Shown here one piece after another: positions 16,617 to 25,381 of a stretch of DNA of 64,000 bases. The stretch is from an uncultured Verrucomicrobiota bacterium (GTDB lineage Bacteria > Verrucomicrobiota > Verrucomicrobiia > Limisphaerales > UBA9464). A program made the translations under genes and the position numbers. Positions within the stretch are counted from its first letter, which is position 1; the number at the start of each line of letters is the position of its first letter. The stretch spans positions 248,001 to 312,000 of the forward strand of contig CAIVQH010000041.1 of NCBI GenBank assembly GCA_903907995.1. Direction: 5' to 3'. Under the pieces are notes generated by a model. It saw nothing but the letters and a program-made list of their open reading frames with translations, had not been told where the DNA came from and did no database searches.

Positions 16617-17997
16617 TCGAAACTCGAAACTCGGCCCTTGCCGTGTTCCAGGGAATCTCAACGCGGACGATAACGCCTCCCGTCTCGCGGGGGGATAATT
16701 CCAGCTTCTGCCGCGGGCCGTAAAGAGCCTGGAGCCGCTCCCGGAGGTTGGCCAAACCGATTCCTGTTCCGGCCTTGGTAAGGACCGCGTCCGCGGCCGG
16801 TGCTGGATCACCGGAACAGGCAGTACCGCTGGCGAGTCCGACCCCATCATCCTCCACCGTCAGCATGAGCATTCCGTCTTGGCGGGATGCACTCACCCGC
16901 ACCACTCCCCCCTTCTCGGCCGGCTCAATTCCATGCCGGATGGCATTCTCCACCAGTGGTTGCAAAACCAGCGTCGGCACCCGGCAGTCCAGCGCCGACG
17001 GTTCGATGTCCTGTTCCACGCGCAGCTTGTCGCCGAACCGGGTTTGCTGAATCTCCAGATAACGCCGCACGAACTCCAGTTCCTCACGGAGGGTGCCCTC
17101 GTGTCGCTCGGACTGGCTGAGGGCCAGGCGCAGCAGCTCGCTCAGCGCCACCAGCGTCGTTTCGGCCAGACGCGGATCGCGTCGAAGCAGGGCGGTGATC
17201 GCATTGAGGCTGTTGAACAGGAAATGCGGCTGCAACTGGGCCTTGAGCGTATTGAGACGCGCGGTGGCGAGATTGGATTCGAGAACAAGCGCCCGGCGTT
17301 CCCGCTCCCGCAGACGCCGGTGGAAGTTGACGGAATGGGCCAGGCCAGTGACCGCCCCATAGGCCAGCAGGTCCAGTATGGTGGAGCGCACGAACTCTTT
17401 CCATGTGGGTGGGCGTGGCGAAAGGCGTCGGGAATCGTTCGGTAGCGGCGCCGGCACCTGGATCGGCTCATCACTCCCGGCAATCCGGCCAAGGACTGAA
17501 CTGCCGCCTAGCCCATCGGGCCCGGACGACGCAGTTCCGGGAGCCACTAACACCCGAGGGGGGCGCGGTGCGGGTGTCCGGAAATCAATCACATGGCACG
17601 CCCAAGCAAAAGCCAGGCAGACCGCCATATTGAGTGGCAGGTGGCGGCGGAGGCGCTCCCGTTCCAGGGGAAAGTACCAGGCCAACAAGGCCAGGTAGGG
17701 ACTGAACAGAACCCACGGATAAGCGCGTTGGAGGCCGAGAGCATGGCCGAAGATTGCATGCACCTTCTCGGTGAAGCCGGGCTGGTCCACTTCGCTATCC
17801 CGGAAAACCCACACTGACGGCAGGCCATTGCTTTCCCCGAGCCACCAGAGGGCAAAGGCGACAAAGGCCGTCCACCCCAGCACCCCAAGCCACACGATTC
17901 GGGGCTGCCGCTGCGGATGCGGCGGCGTCCCTGCTGGAACGGGATGGACTGCGTTGATCAAATTGGCACCCGACGCGGACTCGGTTTCAGTCCACAT
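16606..17997 (-). CDS. LytS/AlgZ-type sensor histidine kinase
   Basis: 463 residues. Four predicted membrane segments in the first 225 residues (around 34-54, 93-110, 121-138, 206-222) form the sensor. The His_kinase (PF06580) domain has phospho-acceptor His258 in LQPHFLFNSLNA, Asn351 in LVENAIRHGIE and a DDGVGL ATP-binding box. No known ligand domain is fused. The last residues EFRVSNDE are encoded by a heptamer array. Pairing with the LytTR regulator is certain from the overlap; the stimulus and target genes are unknown. Confidence 0.93.
   Translation of the reverse strand: MWTETESASGANLINAVHPVPAGTPPHPQRQPRIVWLGVLGWTAFVAFALWWLGESNGLPSVWVFRDSEVDQPGFTEKVHAIFGHALGLQRAYPWVLFSPYLALLAWYFPLERERLRRHLPLNMAVCLAFAWACHVIDFRTPAPRPPRVLVAPGTASSGPDGLGGSSVLGRIAGSDEPIQVPAPLPNDSRRLSPRPPTWKEFVRSTILDLLAYGAVTGLAHSVNFHRRLRERERRALVLESNLATARLNTLKAQLQPHFLFNSLNAITALLRRDPRLAETTLVALSELLRLALSQSERHEGTLREELEFVRRYLEIQQTRFGDKLRVEQDIEPSALDCRVPTLVLQPLVENAIRHGIEPAEKGGVVRVSASRQDGMLMLTVEDDGVGLASGTACSGDPAPAADAVLTKAGTGIGLANLRERLQALYGPRQKLELSPRETGGVIVRVEIPWNTARAEFRVSNDE
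16609..16633. repeat. GAGTTTC heptamer array at the kinase/regulator junction
   Basis: On the minus strand the units are GAGTTTC, GAGTTTC, GAATGAC, GAATAAT. The array encodes the kinase C-terminus and, in the third unit, contains the ATG of the response regulator. Confidence 0.7.
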
Positions 17998-18150
17998 CCA
18001 TGAAAATGGGAGGACTTCGAAACAACAAGCAATCGCGCAGTGACCAAGGCCGGGGCAAAGCGTGACCAGGCTGGCGGAACGTGTGACGAAAGCCGCTGTG
18101 AATCGTCCCCCCGTCTCCTGCCATTGTGTGGTTTCCCCGACAGTCAGCTC

Positions 18151-19056
18151 CTATCGCGCTGCAGCTTCCCGCAAGCGCTTGGCCAGCTCCTCGTATCCCG
18201 AATCCAACGCCACGCTGGCCGGGGTGAAAACCGTCCTGGATACGATACCTTCCTCTTCTGGGTCAGCCGCCCTCGCCTTCGGGTCCGCTCCGGCGGCGAG
18301 CAACGCCTCCACCGATTCGGTTTCCCCATGAAAGGCAGCAAAGATCAGTGCCGTATAACCGCGGGGCGAGTGGGCGTTCGGGTCCGCACCCTGCGCCAGG
18401 AACCAACGAACCAGTGGACCACGGCCTTCACCCCGCGCGGCCAGCATCAACGGAGTGTTGCCGCTGCTGCTGGGGCGTTCCAGTTCGGCACCGTACTTTA
18501 GCAGGAGCCCGGCTACGTTGGTGTCTAGGCGTACGGCCGCATGTCCCAAGGGGGTGATCCATTCGCCCGATTCGCCCCGAAAACAGGGCGCGTTGGGATC
18601 GGCCCCCAGTTTCAGCAGGCATTCGACCGACTTCGCACCACCCCTGGAAATGGCGACCGCGAGCGGCGAACCTCCCTTTAGGGTCAACTGATCCAGCCGC
18701 GCGCCCTTGACGGCCAATAGTTCCAGCACTTTGAGGTTGGCTTTGGCCGCCGCGAAATGGATCACATAGCTGCCCTGGCTCGCCGCACTGCGGCCGTTGA
18801 CATCGGCGCCGCGCTCGATCAGGAGCCGGATGGCGGCCAGATCGTCATGGTTCACGGCCTCGATCAAGGGAGACCAGCCACGAGAATTGGTGGCCGCCAG
18901 GGACGCACCATTCTTGAGCGCGGTTTCGATGACGGCGAGATCGTGCCGCTCCACTCCCCGGAACAGCTCCGCATCATCCGGCGCGGCAGAGACCGCCTTC
19001 AGCCACGGCAGCAGCAGCAGGAGCAAAATCGTCAGGCGATAAGGCAGGCGAGGCAT
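18151..19056 (-). CDS. secreted ankyrin-repeat protein
   Basis: 301 residues with an N-terminal signal peptide (hydrophobic LLLLLLPWLKAVSA, cleavage near residue 24) and about seven ankyrin repeats, recognisable by G-(W/Y/N)-(S/T)-(P/A)-L and LL-x-x-GA(D/E) patterns, covering almost the entire mature protein. The repeat run ends with an SRTVFTPASVALDSG unit that is a degenerate last repeat. Predicted periplasmic binding scaffold; the partner is unknown. It stands alone upstream of the LytS kinase gene on the same strand, about 150 bp away. Confidence 0.88.
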   Translation of the reverse strand: MPRLPYRLTILLLLLLPWLKAVSAAPDDAELFRGVERHDLAVIETALKNGASLAATNSRGWSPLIEAVNHDDLAAIRLLIERGADVNGRSAASQGSYVIHFAAAKANLKVLELLAVKGARLDQLTLKGGSPLAVAISRGGAKSVECLLKLGADPNAPCFRGESGEWITPLGHAAVRLDTNVAGLLLKYGAELERPSSSGNTPLMLAARGEGRGPLVRWFLAQGADPNAHSPRGYTALIFAAFHGETESVEALLAAGADPKARAADPEEEGIVSRTVFTPASVALDSGYEELAKRLREAAAR

Positions 19057-19168
19057 GATAAGGGCGACCGGCAGACGCTGGCATAAAGGGGCGGCATGCG
19101 GCCAGCCGAACCGCGAATAATATGCTGCCCAGAAAGGGTGGTTATGGTGTGCTCAGCCGGTGCCCGGG

Positions 19169-22100
19169 ATGTTCCGACTTTCCACCTCCATACCGCTTCT
19201 TTTGCTCGGCCTTACTGTGCTGACCGCACGGTTGGGACATGCCGCCGAGGTCGCACCCGCTCCGCTCCGCATCGCGGTCGCCGCCCCGCTCAATGCCGAT
19301 GCACCGGCCGCCTGGCGTCAGACAGCCACCGAGTGGGCCGGCCTGGTCACCACCGAGCTCTCGCATGATCCCAGCCTGATCCTGCTGGAGCGAAATCAGC
19401 TGGCGCAACTGACAGATGAACTGAGCCGGTCGCTGTCCCAAGGTGGTGGCACCAATGCCGTCCGTGCCGGACGAATCTTGGGCGCGGACCTGCTGCTCGT
19501 CGGAACGCTCTGGCGGAACCCGGCCACCAATCTTTGGGTTCTGCGGCTGCTCGATGCCCGTACGGGAGTTGTCTGCGACACGGGACTCGTACCCGTCAGC
19601 ACCGCGGCGTCGCTGGACGCCGCCATGGGGGCGGCGCGCTTCGTCCGGCAGGCCAATCGGCGCCCCGATCTCAACCATTCACCCCGCTTTATCGCCCTCG
19701 GGGCTTTCGAGGATGTCGGCCTCGGCGGACGACACCCCGACTTCGCGCAGTGGGTGCGCCAGGCCGTCGAATCCCGGTCGGCCAGCACCCGGATCGTTCC
19801 GGTGGAACGCCAACAGGCCGGCGCTCTGCTGGCGGAACTGAGATTGCGCCTGGGTTCTTTTCTCGACGAGGCCGCGACCAACCAAATCGAGCCAGCGCTG
19901 CTGGTGGTCGATGGGGTGTATCAATCCACGCAGGATAAAGATGCGGGCATCGATCTTGTCGTGCGGCTCGAACGGGTGGGCGGCGAGGCGAAGACCCACA
20001 GCCTGCGTGAACCGGTAGGCCCCGCACTGGCGGCTCACATTGCCGACTTCGTGGCCGCCGGGTTCACCGAACTCAGCGCCAAGAATGTTCCGGACGGACG
20101 GGCTGCCGAAGCGGCCATCCAGCTCGCCCGGGGTAATGAACTCGCCCGCCTGCCCCGCGCCCTGTGGACGCCCTTGGAGGCTTTGGGTGGAGATTTCAGC
20201 ACCATATCGGAAGAGCAACGCCGGCAGAATATAGCACGGGCGGCCGAAGCCTTCTCGGCGGCCATATCACTTTCACCGGACAACGCGGAGGCGAAGCTCG
20301 GACTGGCGGTCTGCTGGATGTCCCCATTTTTGAACCGCCGCGCCGAAGGCCTGGATTTGATGCGGGAAGTGATCGCGGCCACGACCAACCGCCCGCTGGC
20401 TTTGACGGCCTACGCGCAGCTGGCCGAGTCGTACGCCGTCGACCAGCCCGACACCGCCCGAAAGCTCCACCGTATGCTGGCGACGGAACTCACCGATCCT
20501 TTGGCGAAGGAAATCCACCTGGACAGTTATTGCGAACTGACGGGGCAACTTTTCAGGAACGGCCGGCTGCCGGAATCCGACCTGGCCATCGCGGAGGACG
20601 CCGTGATTGACCAGGCCTGCGAGAAGGCGGTCAGGCAAGGCAGGTTTGACGCCCACATGCTCGGTCCCAACACCCTGGGACTGATGGCGCATTGGCGAGG
20701 CCTGACGCCGGCCAAGGCCGATGGCCACTACGCTGGCCTGATCCAACGGCTGGTACTACGGAAACCAACCTTCGCACCGTATTTTGTCGCGGGACTGACG
20801 GAACAATACGAAGCGCCGACCGCATGGTTGCTGGATCAACTGGCCGGCCTGCTCACCCGTTGCGAGGAGCAGCCCGAGCACATGTTCTCGCCCCCGATTT
20901 TTTACTCCGACAGCATGCCGGCTCTTCTGGAATGGTACGCCGCCCATCAGGAGGAAGCGGCTGCGGCCCGTTGCGGAGCCCTCCTGCAGAAGCGTCGTGT
21001 AAGCCTCTCCGTCCAGACCCGGATTGAACTCGCCTACTCCCTTCGCAAGCTGGGCCGCCCGGAGGAGGCCCTGACGTTGCTGCGGCCCTTCGAATTGGAT
21101 CAGGTTGAGATCAATCGTGATGGCCCCTGGGGCCCCGCTCCCGCCGTCATCAAGGTGGGCCGGCTCATCGCCGAATGGCAGGCGACTCCGCAACGCCCGG
21201 AGAACGATCTTCCTGCGAGATTTGAATTGGGCCTTCCACGGCTTTCCTTGGGCGGGGAATTCGTCTTCGCCGTGGGCTCCGACCGCATCTGGCTCGGAGA
21301 CGGGCTGATCCCGCTGGTATTCGATCCCCGGGAGGACGCCATCCGGCTTTTGCCGCACGCCCCCGTGTTCCGACAGCCAATCCATTGTGTCGCCGCCGGT
21401 GGCAACCGCGTCTGGTTTGGCACGGAGGGGGACGGCCTGTACGAGTACCATCCCGCCGACGGAAGCTGGCAACACCTGGGCGTCAGCGACGGGCTCCTGC
21501 TCGACCACGTGACGGCATTGCTTCCGCAGCCCGGCCGCCTCTGGGTGGGGTTCGGCGCCGAGCGTCATGGCGGTGTGGGTTACCTGGATCTGAAGACGCG
21601 CGCATGGGTCATGCTGACACCGCCCCTGCCCTCGTCGGTCGCCGCCGCCCGGGCGACGCGGGAACACGGGCCGTTCGACACTTCCTCCGCCCAGGCTCCC
21701 GCGGGCCGGGTCACCAGCCTGGTGGCACAAGCAGAGGTCATTCTGGCCCTGGCTCCGGACAGCGGCGTGCACCGTTTCAATCGTGAATCCCAGCAGTGGC
21801 TTCCTGTCATCCGGGGAGGTTCTGCCACCGCCTTCGCCCTGGCCGCCTCCGAACACTTTTTGGCGGCGGCCAGCCCCTTCTCGCCACTGCAGGCGCTCCG
21901 GATGACCTCCCCTTCACCGCGTCTGGATACGACCGTGTTTCCGAACGCGACGTTACCCAATAAGTGGGGACGGTGCGTGGCGGGCGACACCGGCGACCGG
22001 GTCTGGCTGGGAGGAAATGGCTATCTCGCCGGCGTGAATCTGGCCGGAGGCAAAATCACCGCGCTCTGCGTCCTTAGTCAGGACTCCACCGGAATGAATG

Positions 22101-22225
22101 TGCCCGAGGAAGCCCGGGTTCGAAGCATCCAGATCAGCGGTGACCGGCTTTGGGTCGCCGCCGGCCGGAATCTGCATGAGGTGCGCCTGCCGGTCAGCCC
22201 ACCGACTTCACCACGCCCTCGATAA
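19169..22225 (+). CDS. large secreted CsgG-like / TPR / beta-propeller protein
   Basis: 1018 residues from ATG 19169 (GTG at 19160 would add three). Signal peptide ends at GHAAEV. The region about 28-150 (IAVAAPLN, VTTELSHDPSLILLERNQLAQL, GADLLLVGTL) resembles the CsgG/FlgO/TolB-N type fold; a second copy-like segment follows at about 165-310. Residues about 330-640 are helical and TPR-like. The C-terminal about 690-1010 carries repeats with VWFGTEGDGLYEY, LWVGFG, VWLGGNG and LWVAAG, the pattern of 'two-component regulator' propellers. No enzyme motif is seen. A periplasmic assembly or sensing role is inferred. It overlaps argD tail to tail by 32 bp. Confidence 0.8.
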   Translation: MFRLSTSIPLLLLGLTVLTARLGHAAEVAPAPLRIAVAAPLNADAPAAWRQTATEWAGLVTTELSHDPSLILLERNQLAQLTDELSRSLSQGGGTNAVRAGRILGADLLLVGTLWRNPATNLWVLRLLDARTGVVCDTGLVPVSTAASLDAAMGAARFVRQANRRPDLNHSPRFIALGAFEDVGLGGRHPDFAQWVRQAVESRSASTRIVPVERQQAGALLAELRLRLGSFLDEAATNQIEPALLVVDGVYQSTQDKDAGIDLVVRLERVGGEAKTHSLREPVGPALAAHIADFVAAGFTELSAKNVPDGRAAEAAIQLARGNELARLPRALWTPLEALGGDFSTISEEQRRQNIARAAEAFSAAISLSPDNAEAKLGLAVCWMSPFLNRRAEGLDLMREVIAATTNRPLALTAYAQLAESYAVDQPDTARKLHRMLATELTDPLAKEIHLDSYCELTGQLFRNGRLPESDLAIAEDAVIDQACEKAVRQGRFDAHMLGPNTLGLMAHWRGLTPAKADGHYAGLIQRLVLRKPTFAPYFVAGLTEQYEAPTAWLLDQLAGLLTRCEEQPEHMFSPPIFYSDSMPALLEWYAAHQEEAAAARCGALLQKRRVSLSVQTRIELAYSLRKLGRPEEALTLLRPFELDQVEINRDGPWGPAPAVIKVGRLIAEWQATPQRPENDLPARFELGLPRLSLGGEFVFAVGSDRIWLGDGLIPLVFDPREDAIRLLPHAPVFRQPIHCVAAGGNRVWFGTEGDGLYEYHPADGSWQHLGVSDGLLLDHVTALLPQPGRLWVGFGAERHGGVGYLDLKTRAWVMLTPPLPSSVAAARATREHGPFDTSSAQAPAGRVTSLVAQAEVILALAPDSGVHRFNRESQQWLPVIRGGSATAFALAASEHFLAAASPFSPLQALRMTSPSPRLDTTVFPNATLPNKWGRCVAGDTGDRVWLGGNGYLAGVNLAGGKITALCVLSQDSTGMNVPEEARVRSIQISGDRLWVAAGRNLHEVRLPVSPPTSPRPR

Positions 22226-23498
22226 TCGCCAGGCCTTCCTCGGCCTGCTGATGCGACAGGTTCAGGGCGGGCAGCAGCCGCACAATCTGGTTGCCGCTCG
22301 GGATGGTGAGCACACCCGCCTCGTGCAGGCGGTTGACGAACTGCATGCTCGCGGCCTTGTCCTGCGCGGCAAAGGCGCGGATGCGTTCGCGGTCCTGCAG
22401 CTCGATGCCGAGCATGAAGCCAAGGCCGCGCGCGCCTTTCACGACCCCGGGATATTGGTCGGCGAGCCGCTGGATGCCCGTCTTCAGGTAATCGCCAGTC
22501 GCGCGGACGTTGTCGGCCAACCGGTCGCGTTCGATAACATCGAGGATTTTTAACGCCACAGCGCAGCCGAGCGGTGTGCCACCAAAAGTGGTGCCGTGCG
22601 TGCCCGCGCCCAGCAGGTCACAGAGCTTCATGCCATGCGCCTCTTCCCGCACCCAGAACGCGCCCATCGGGAAGCCACCCCCAAGCGACTTTGCCATCGA
22701 GATGCCGTCCGGCAGGAAGCCTTCGGCCCCCGGCACGCCTTCCAGCACGCGCTGGAAACTCTGGAAGCGCCCCGACCGAAAATGGCCGCACTGCACCGCG
22801 TCGATGAACAGCAGCAGCCGCTTCTCATTGCAGAGCTGACGCAGGCCGAGCAGGTATTCGGCGGTCGCGGGTGTCACGCCGCCCTCGCCCTGGATGCCCT
22901 CGATCAGGATCGCCGCCGTCGCCGGCGACAGCGCGTCGCGCATCGCCTGAAGATCGTTAAACGGCACGTGGCGGAAGCCCGGAATGATCGGCTCGAAACC
23001 TTTCTTCACCTTGTCCTGACCCGTCGCCGCGATGCCGCCGAGCGTGCGGCCGTGAAAAGAATTGATCGCGGTGATGATCTCGAAGCGGCCCTCGTCGTGG
23101 CCAAACTTGCGGGCGAGCTTGTAGAGTCCTTCGTTCGCCTCGGCACCCGAGTTGCAGAAGAACACTTTGCCCGGCGCAAGGTGTCCCACAAGCCGCTGCG
23201 CCAGCCGGCCCTGTGGTCCCTGGTAGTAGAGGTTCGACACGTGGACGAGCTTGCGCGACTGCTCGATCAGGGCGTCGGTGATCTCCGAATTGGCGTGCCC
23301 CAGCGCACACACGGCGATGCCGCCGCCGAGGTCGAGATAGCGTTTGCCCGCAACGTCCCACACATAGCTGCCGGCACCGTGGCTGAGCACGAGCTCGAAG
23401 CGTCCATAGCTAGGCACGACAAAGCGGCTGAACAGCTCGCGGATCTCCGCGAACTGGTTGTGAACGATGGCCGGCGGCGCAGGAACAATGTCTCTCAT
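22194..23498 (-). CDS. argD: acetylornithine aminotransferase
   Basis: 434 residues from ATG 23498 (ATG 23513 is an alternative). PLP-dependent class III transaminase of arginine biosynthesis, cytoplasmic. Seen: CNSGAEANE (about 115), FHGRTLG (about 148), the PLP-binding Lys270 in SMAKSLGGGFPMG, and HGTTFGG. The usual DEVQ at the PLP ring nitrogen reads DAVQ here (Asp233 kept, Glu replaced by Ala). argB and argJ lie on the same strand within 6 kb, so this is part of a loose arginine cluster. Confidence 0.93.
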   Translation of the reverse strand: MRDIVPAPPAIVHNQFAEIRELFSRFVVPSYGRFELVLSHGAGSYVWDVAGKRYLDLGGGIAVCALGHANSEITDALIEQSRKLVHVSNLYYQGPQGRLAQRLVGHLAPGKVFFCNSGAEANEGLYKLARKFGHDEGRFEIITAINSFHGRTLGGIAATGQDKVKKGFEPIIPGFRHVPFNDLQAMRDALSPATAAILIEGIQGEGGVTPATAEYLLGLRQLCNEKRLLLFIDAVQCGHFRSGRFQSFQRVLEGVPGAEGFLPDGISMAKSLGGGFPMGAFWVREEAHGMKLCDLLGAGTHGTTFGGTPLGCAVALKILDVIERDRLADNVRATGDYLKTGIQRLADQYPGVVKGARGLGFMLGIELQDRERIRAFAAQDKAASMQFVNRLHEAGVLTIPSGNQIVRLLPALNLSHQQAEEGLAIIEGVVKSVG

Positions 23499-23565
23499 CG
23501 AATGCGGGCGCATCGCCGCAAAAAGCGGCGCGCGATGCAATGTGAATCTGCGATGAGGTCGGGCG

Positions 23566-23643
23566 GATGTAGCAGCCGAGGTGACGAGGCTACGTCTGAC
23601 GAAGAAGTTAGAGCCTCCTCATGTCGGCTGTTACGAGGAGGCT
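23566..23643. repeat. hairpin repeat R5 downstream of rnhA
   Basis: A block starting GATGTAGCAGCCGAGG and an inverted, imperfect copy, the latter containing a perfect AGCCTCCTC / GAGGAGGCT stem with a 14-base loop (23612-23643). It fills the gap between rnhA and argD and has the structure of a REP/BIME-like element. No protein is encoded in 23499-23753. Confidence 0.7.
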
Positions 23644-23753
23644 TGCGCAATCGAACCGCGACTCAAGGCAGGGCGGCCGCCTTGCGTCCATGAGTCGGAC
23701 GTAAAATCGGATTTTCCATCGAAATGGGCGCGAAGGCGTATGCCGCGACCGCC

Positions 23754-24293
23754 TCACAACAGCCCATCAGCCTTGCCCAACTCGCGCTGCGTAAACTCCG
23801 CCAGCGCGGCGCGCAGCTGGGCGCTCGAATATTTTCTCCTCATCTCCGCCATCGCCTCGCCCGCGAGGCGGTCGCAGCGCTCGTTCAGCTCGTGTCCGGC
23901 GTGGCCCTTCAGCCACTTCCAGGTGATGCGGTGCTTAGACGCCAGTACATCCAGCTCCTGCCACTGGTCCTGGTTCTTGACCGGCTGCTTGTCCTGGGTG
24001 CGCCAGCCGTTGCGCTTCCAGCCGGCAACCCATTTGGTGATGCCCTGCCGCAGGTAGCTGGAATCGGTATGAAACTCAACCTCGCAGGGTTGGTTCAGCG
24101 CCTTCAGCGCCTGAATGGCCGCCTGCAATTCCATGCGGTTGTTGGTGGTGGCCGGCACGCCGCCCGACAGCTCCCACATCTGGTCGCCGTGTTCGATCAC
24201 CCATGCCCACGCGCCCACGCCGGGGTTGCCCTGGCACCCGCCATCGGTGTGGATCACCACCCGCTCCGGCACGTTGCATTTAACCGCACTCAC
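23754..24293 (-). CDS. rnhA: ribonuclease HI
   Basis: 179 residues from GTG 24293, starting one base after the stop of the upstream gene. Removes RNA from RNA:DNA hybrids. Catalytic DEDD set visible: Asp17 (HTDGGCQGNPG), Glu55 (NNRMELQAA), Asp77 (HTDSSYLRQG) and Asp141 (NERCDRLA), with the flexible His region KGHAGH at 130-135. The C-terminal 25 residues extend beyond the usual 155 and are helical. Likely co-transcribed with the GH20-like gene. Confidence 0.95.
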   Translation of the reverse strand: MSAVKCNVPERVVIHTDGGCQGNPGVGAWAWVIEHGDQMWELSGGVPATTNNRMELQAAIQALKALNQPCEVEFHTDSSYLRQGITKWVAGWKRNGWRTQDKQPVKNQDQWQELDVLASKHRITWKWLKGHAGHELNERCDRLAGEAMAEMRRKYSSAQLRAALAEFTQRELGKADGLL

Positions 24294-24294
24294 T

Positions 24295-25332
24295 TCAGGG
24301 CTTGGCCGGCTCGGCGAGGCGCTGGAGCGAACTGACCAGCGGCGGCCATTCGGACAGCGGTGTGCCCTTCACCGAACCCCAGGTGGTCACGAGATAGCCG
24401 ACCATGCGCGGGTTGTTCTGCCGCTTGGCGTCGTCAATCAGGCGTCCGGCATTGTCGATGTTCTTCCAGCCAGAGGGCCAGACACGGAATCCCTTCGACA
24501 GCAGGAACGGCAACGAGGGATAGCTGTCGCGCTTCTCATAGTGCCAGTCGCACATCACGATGTCCTTGGGCACAAGATCCACGGCGCCCTGCGTGCCGTT
24601 CTTGGATGCCTCCCATTCGCCATAGCCGGTGGCGTTGCCATCGAGGAAGCGGTCGCCCCACATCATCATCTCCAGCTTGCGCTTGCCCACGATGTGATCA
24701 TGCAGGTCGTTGACCGCCTTGGCGAAGAGCTTCGCCGGATCGCCGCCTTTGCAACGCGGGCAATAGGGCGAGGCGATGAGGAACACCTCGTCCATGCCCA
24801 CATGAAAGGCGTCGGCCTGGAACGCGTCGGTCAGCTCGTCGATGAGCGCGAAGACCACTACGTTCACGCCCGGATGTTGCGGGCACCAGCTCCGGCAGTA
24901 GATGCCCTTGTTGCCGGGATACTGGCCCGGCGTCTCGTCAAACTCGGGATATTTGGTGAGCAGGGAAAACGTGGTGCCGCTCCAGGACTGATGACCGAGG
25001 CAGTTGATCGAAGGGATCAGGCGGATGCCATTGGTCCGGGCCACGGCGGCCATCTCCCGGGCCTTCACCCTGGTCAGGAATTGCGGTGGCCTCAGTTCTG
25101 GATGCGACTGGAACTCGAAACTGTAATCCACTTCGACGATGAGTGCATTGACGCCCAGCGCGACCAGCTTCGGCATCTCGGCGATCAGCTGGTCGGCGGC
25201 ACGGTCACTCTTCGCTTCCAGATGAATGCCGCGCCAGATCTGCGCGTGTTTTGGGGCGGATGAGGAATCAGTCTGGCAGCCCAAGATGGCCACGAGGAAG
25301 AGCAGGGTGCCCAGGAGCGAGACGGTTTTCAT
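24295..25332 (-). CDS. GH20-like glycosidase lipoprotein
   Basis: 345 residues from ATG 25332; a lipoprotein signal with Cys19 (AILGC). The fold is a (beta/alpha)8 barrel with FHVGMDEV at 177-184, matching the catalytic Asp-Glu pair (Asp181-Glu182) of family 20 beta-hexosaminidases and related enzymes, where the Glu is the acid and the substrate acetamido group the nucleophile. There is no separate GH20b domain. A CPRCKGG segment suggests a small metal or disulfide site. Predicted to be anchored in the envelope and to act on amino sugars (chitin or peptidoglycan fragments); substrate not proven. Confidence 0.8.
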   Translation of the reverse strand: MKTVSLLGTLLFLVAILGCQTDSSSAPKHAQIWRGIHLEAKSDRAADQLIAEMPKLVALGVNALIVEVDYSFEFQSHPELRPPQFLTRVKAREMAAVARTNGIRLIPSINCLGHQSWSGTTFSLLTKYPEFDETPGQYPGNKGIYCRSWCPQHPGVNVVVFALIDELTDAFQADAFHVGMDEVFLIASPYCPRCKGGDPAKLFAKAVNDLHDHIVGKRKLEMMMWGDRFLDGNATGYGEWEASKNGTQGAVDLVPKDIVMCDWHYEKRDSYPSLPFLLSKGFRVWPSGWKNIDNAGRLIDDAKRQNNPRMVGYLVTTWGSVKGTPLSEWPPLVSSLQRLAEPAKP

Positions 25333-25381
25333 GCGAGGACGGAATCGAGTCGCGGATGGTTTGCCGGATCGCAGCAGGAAT

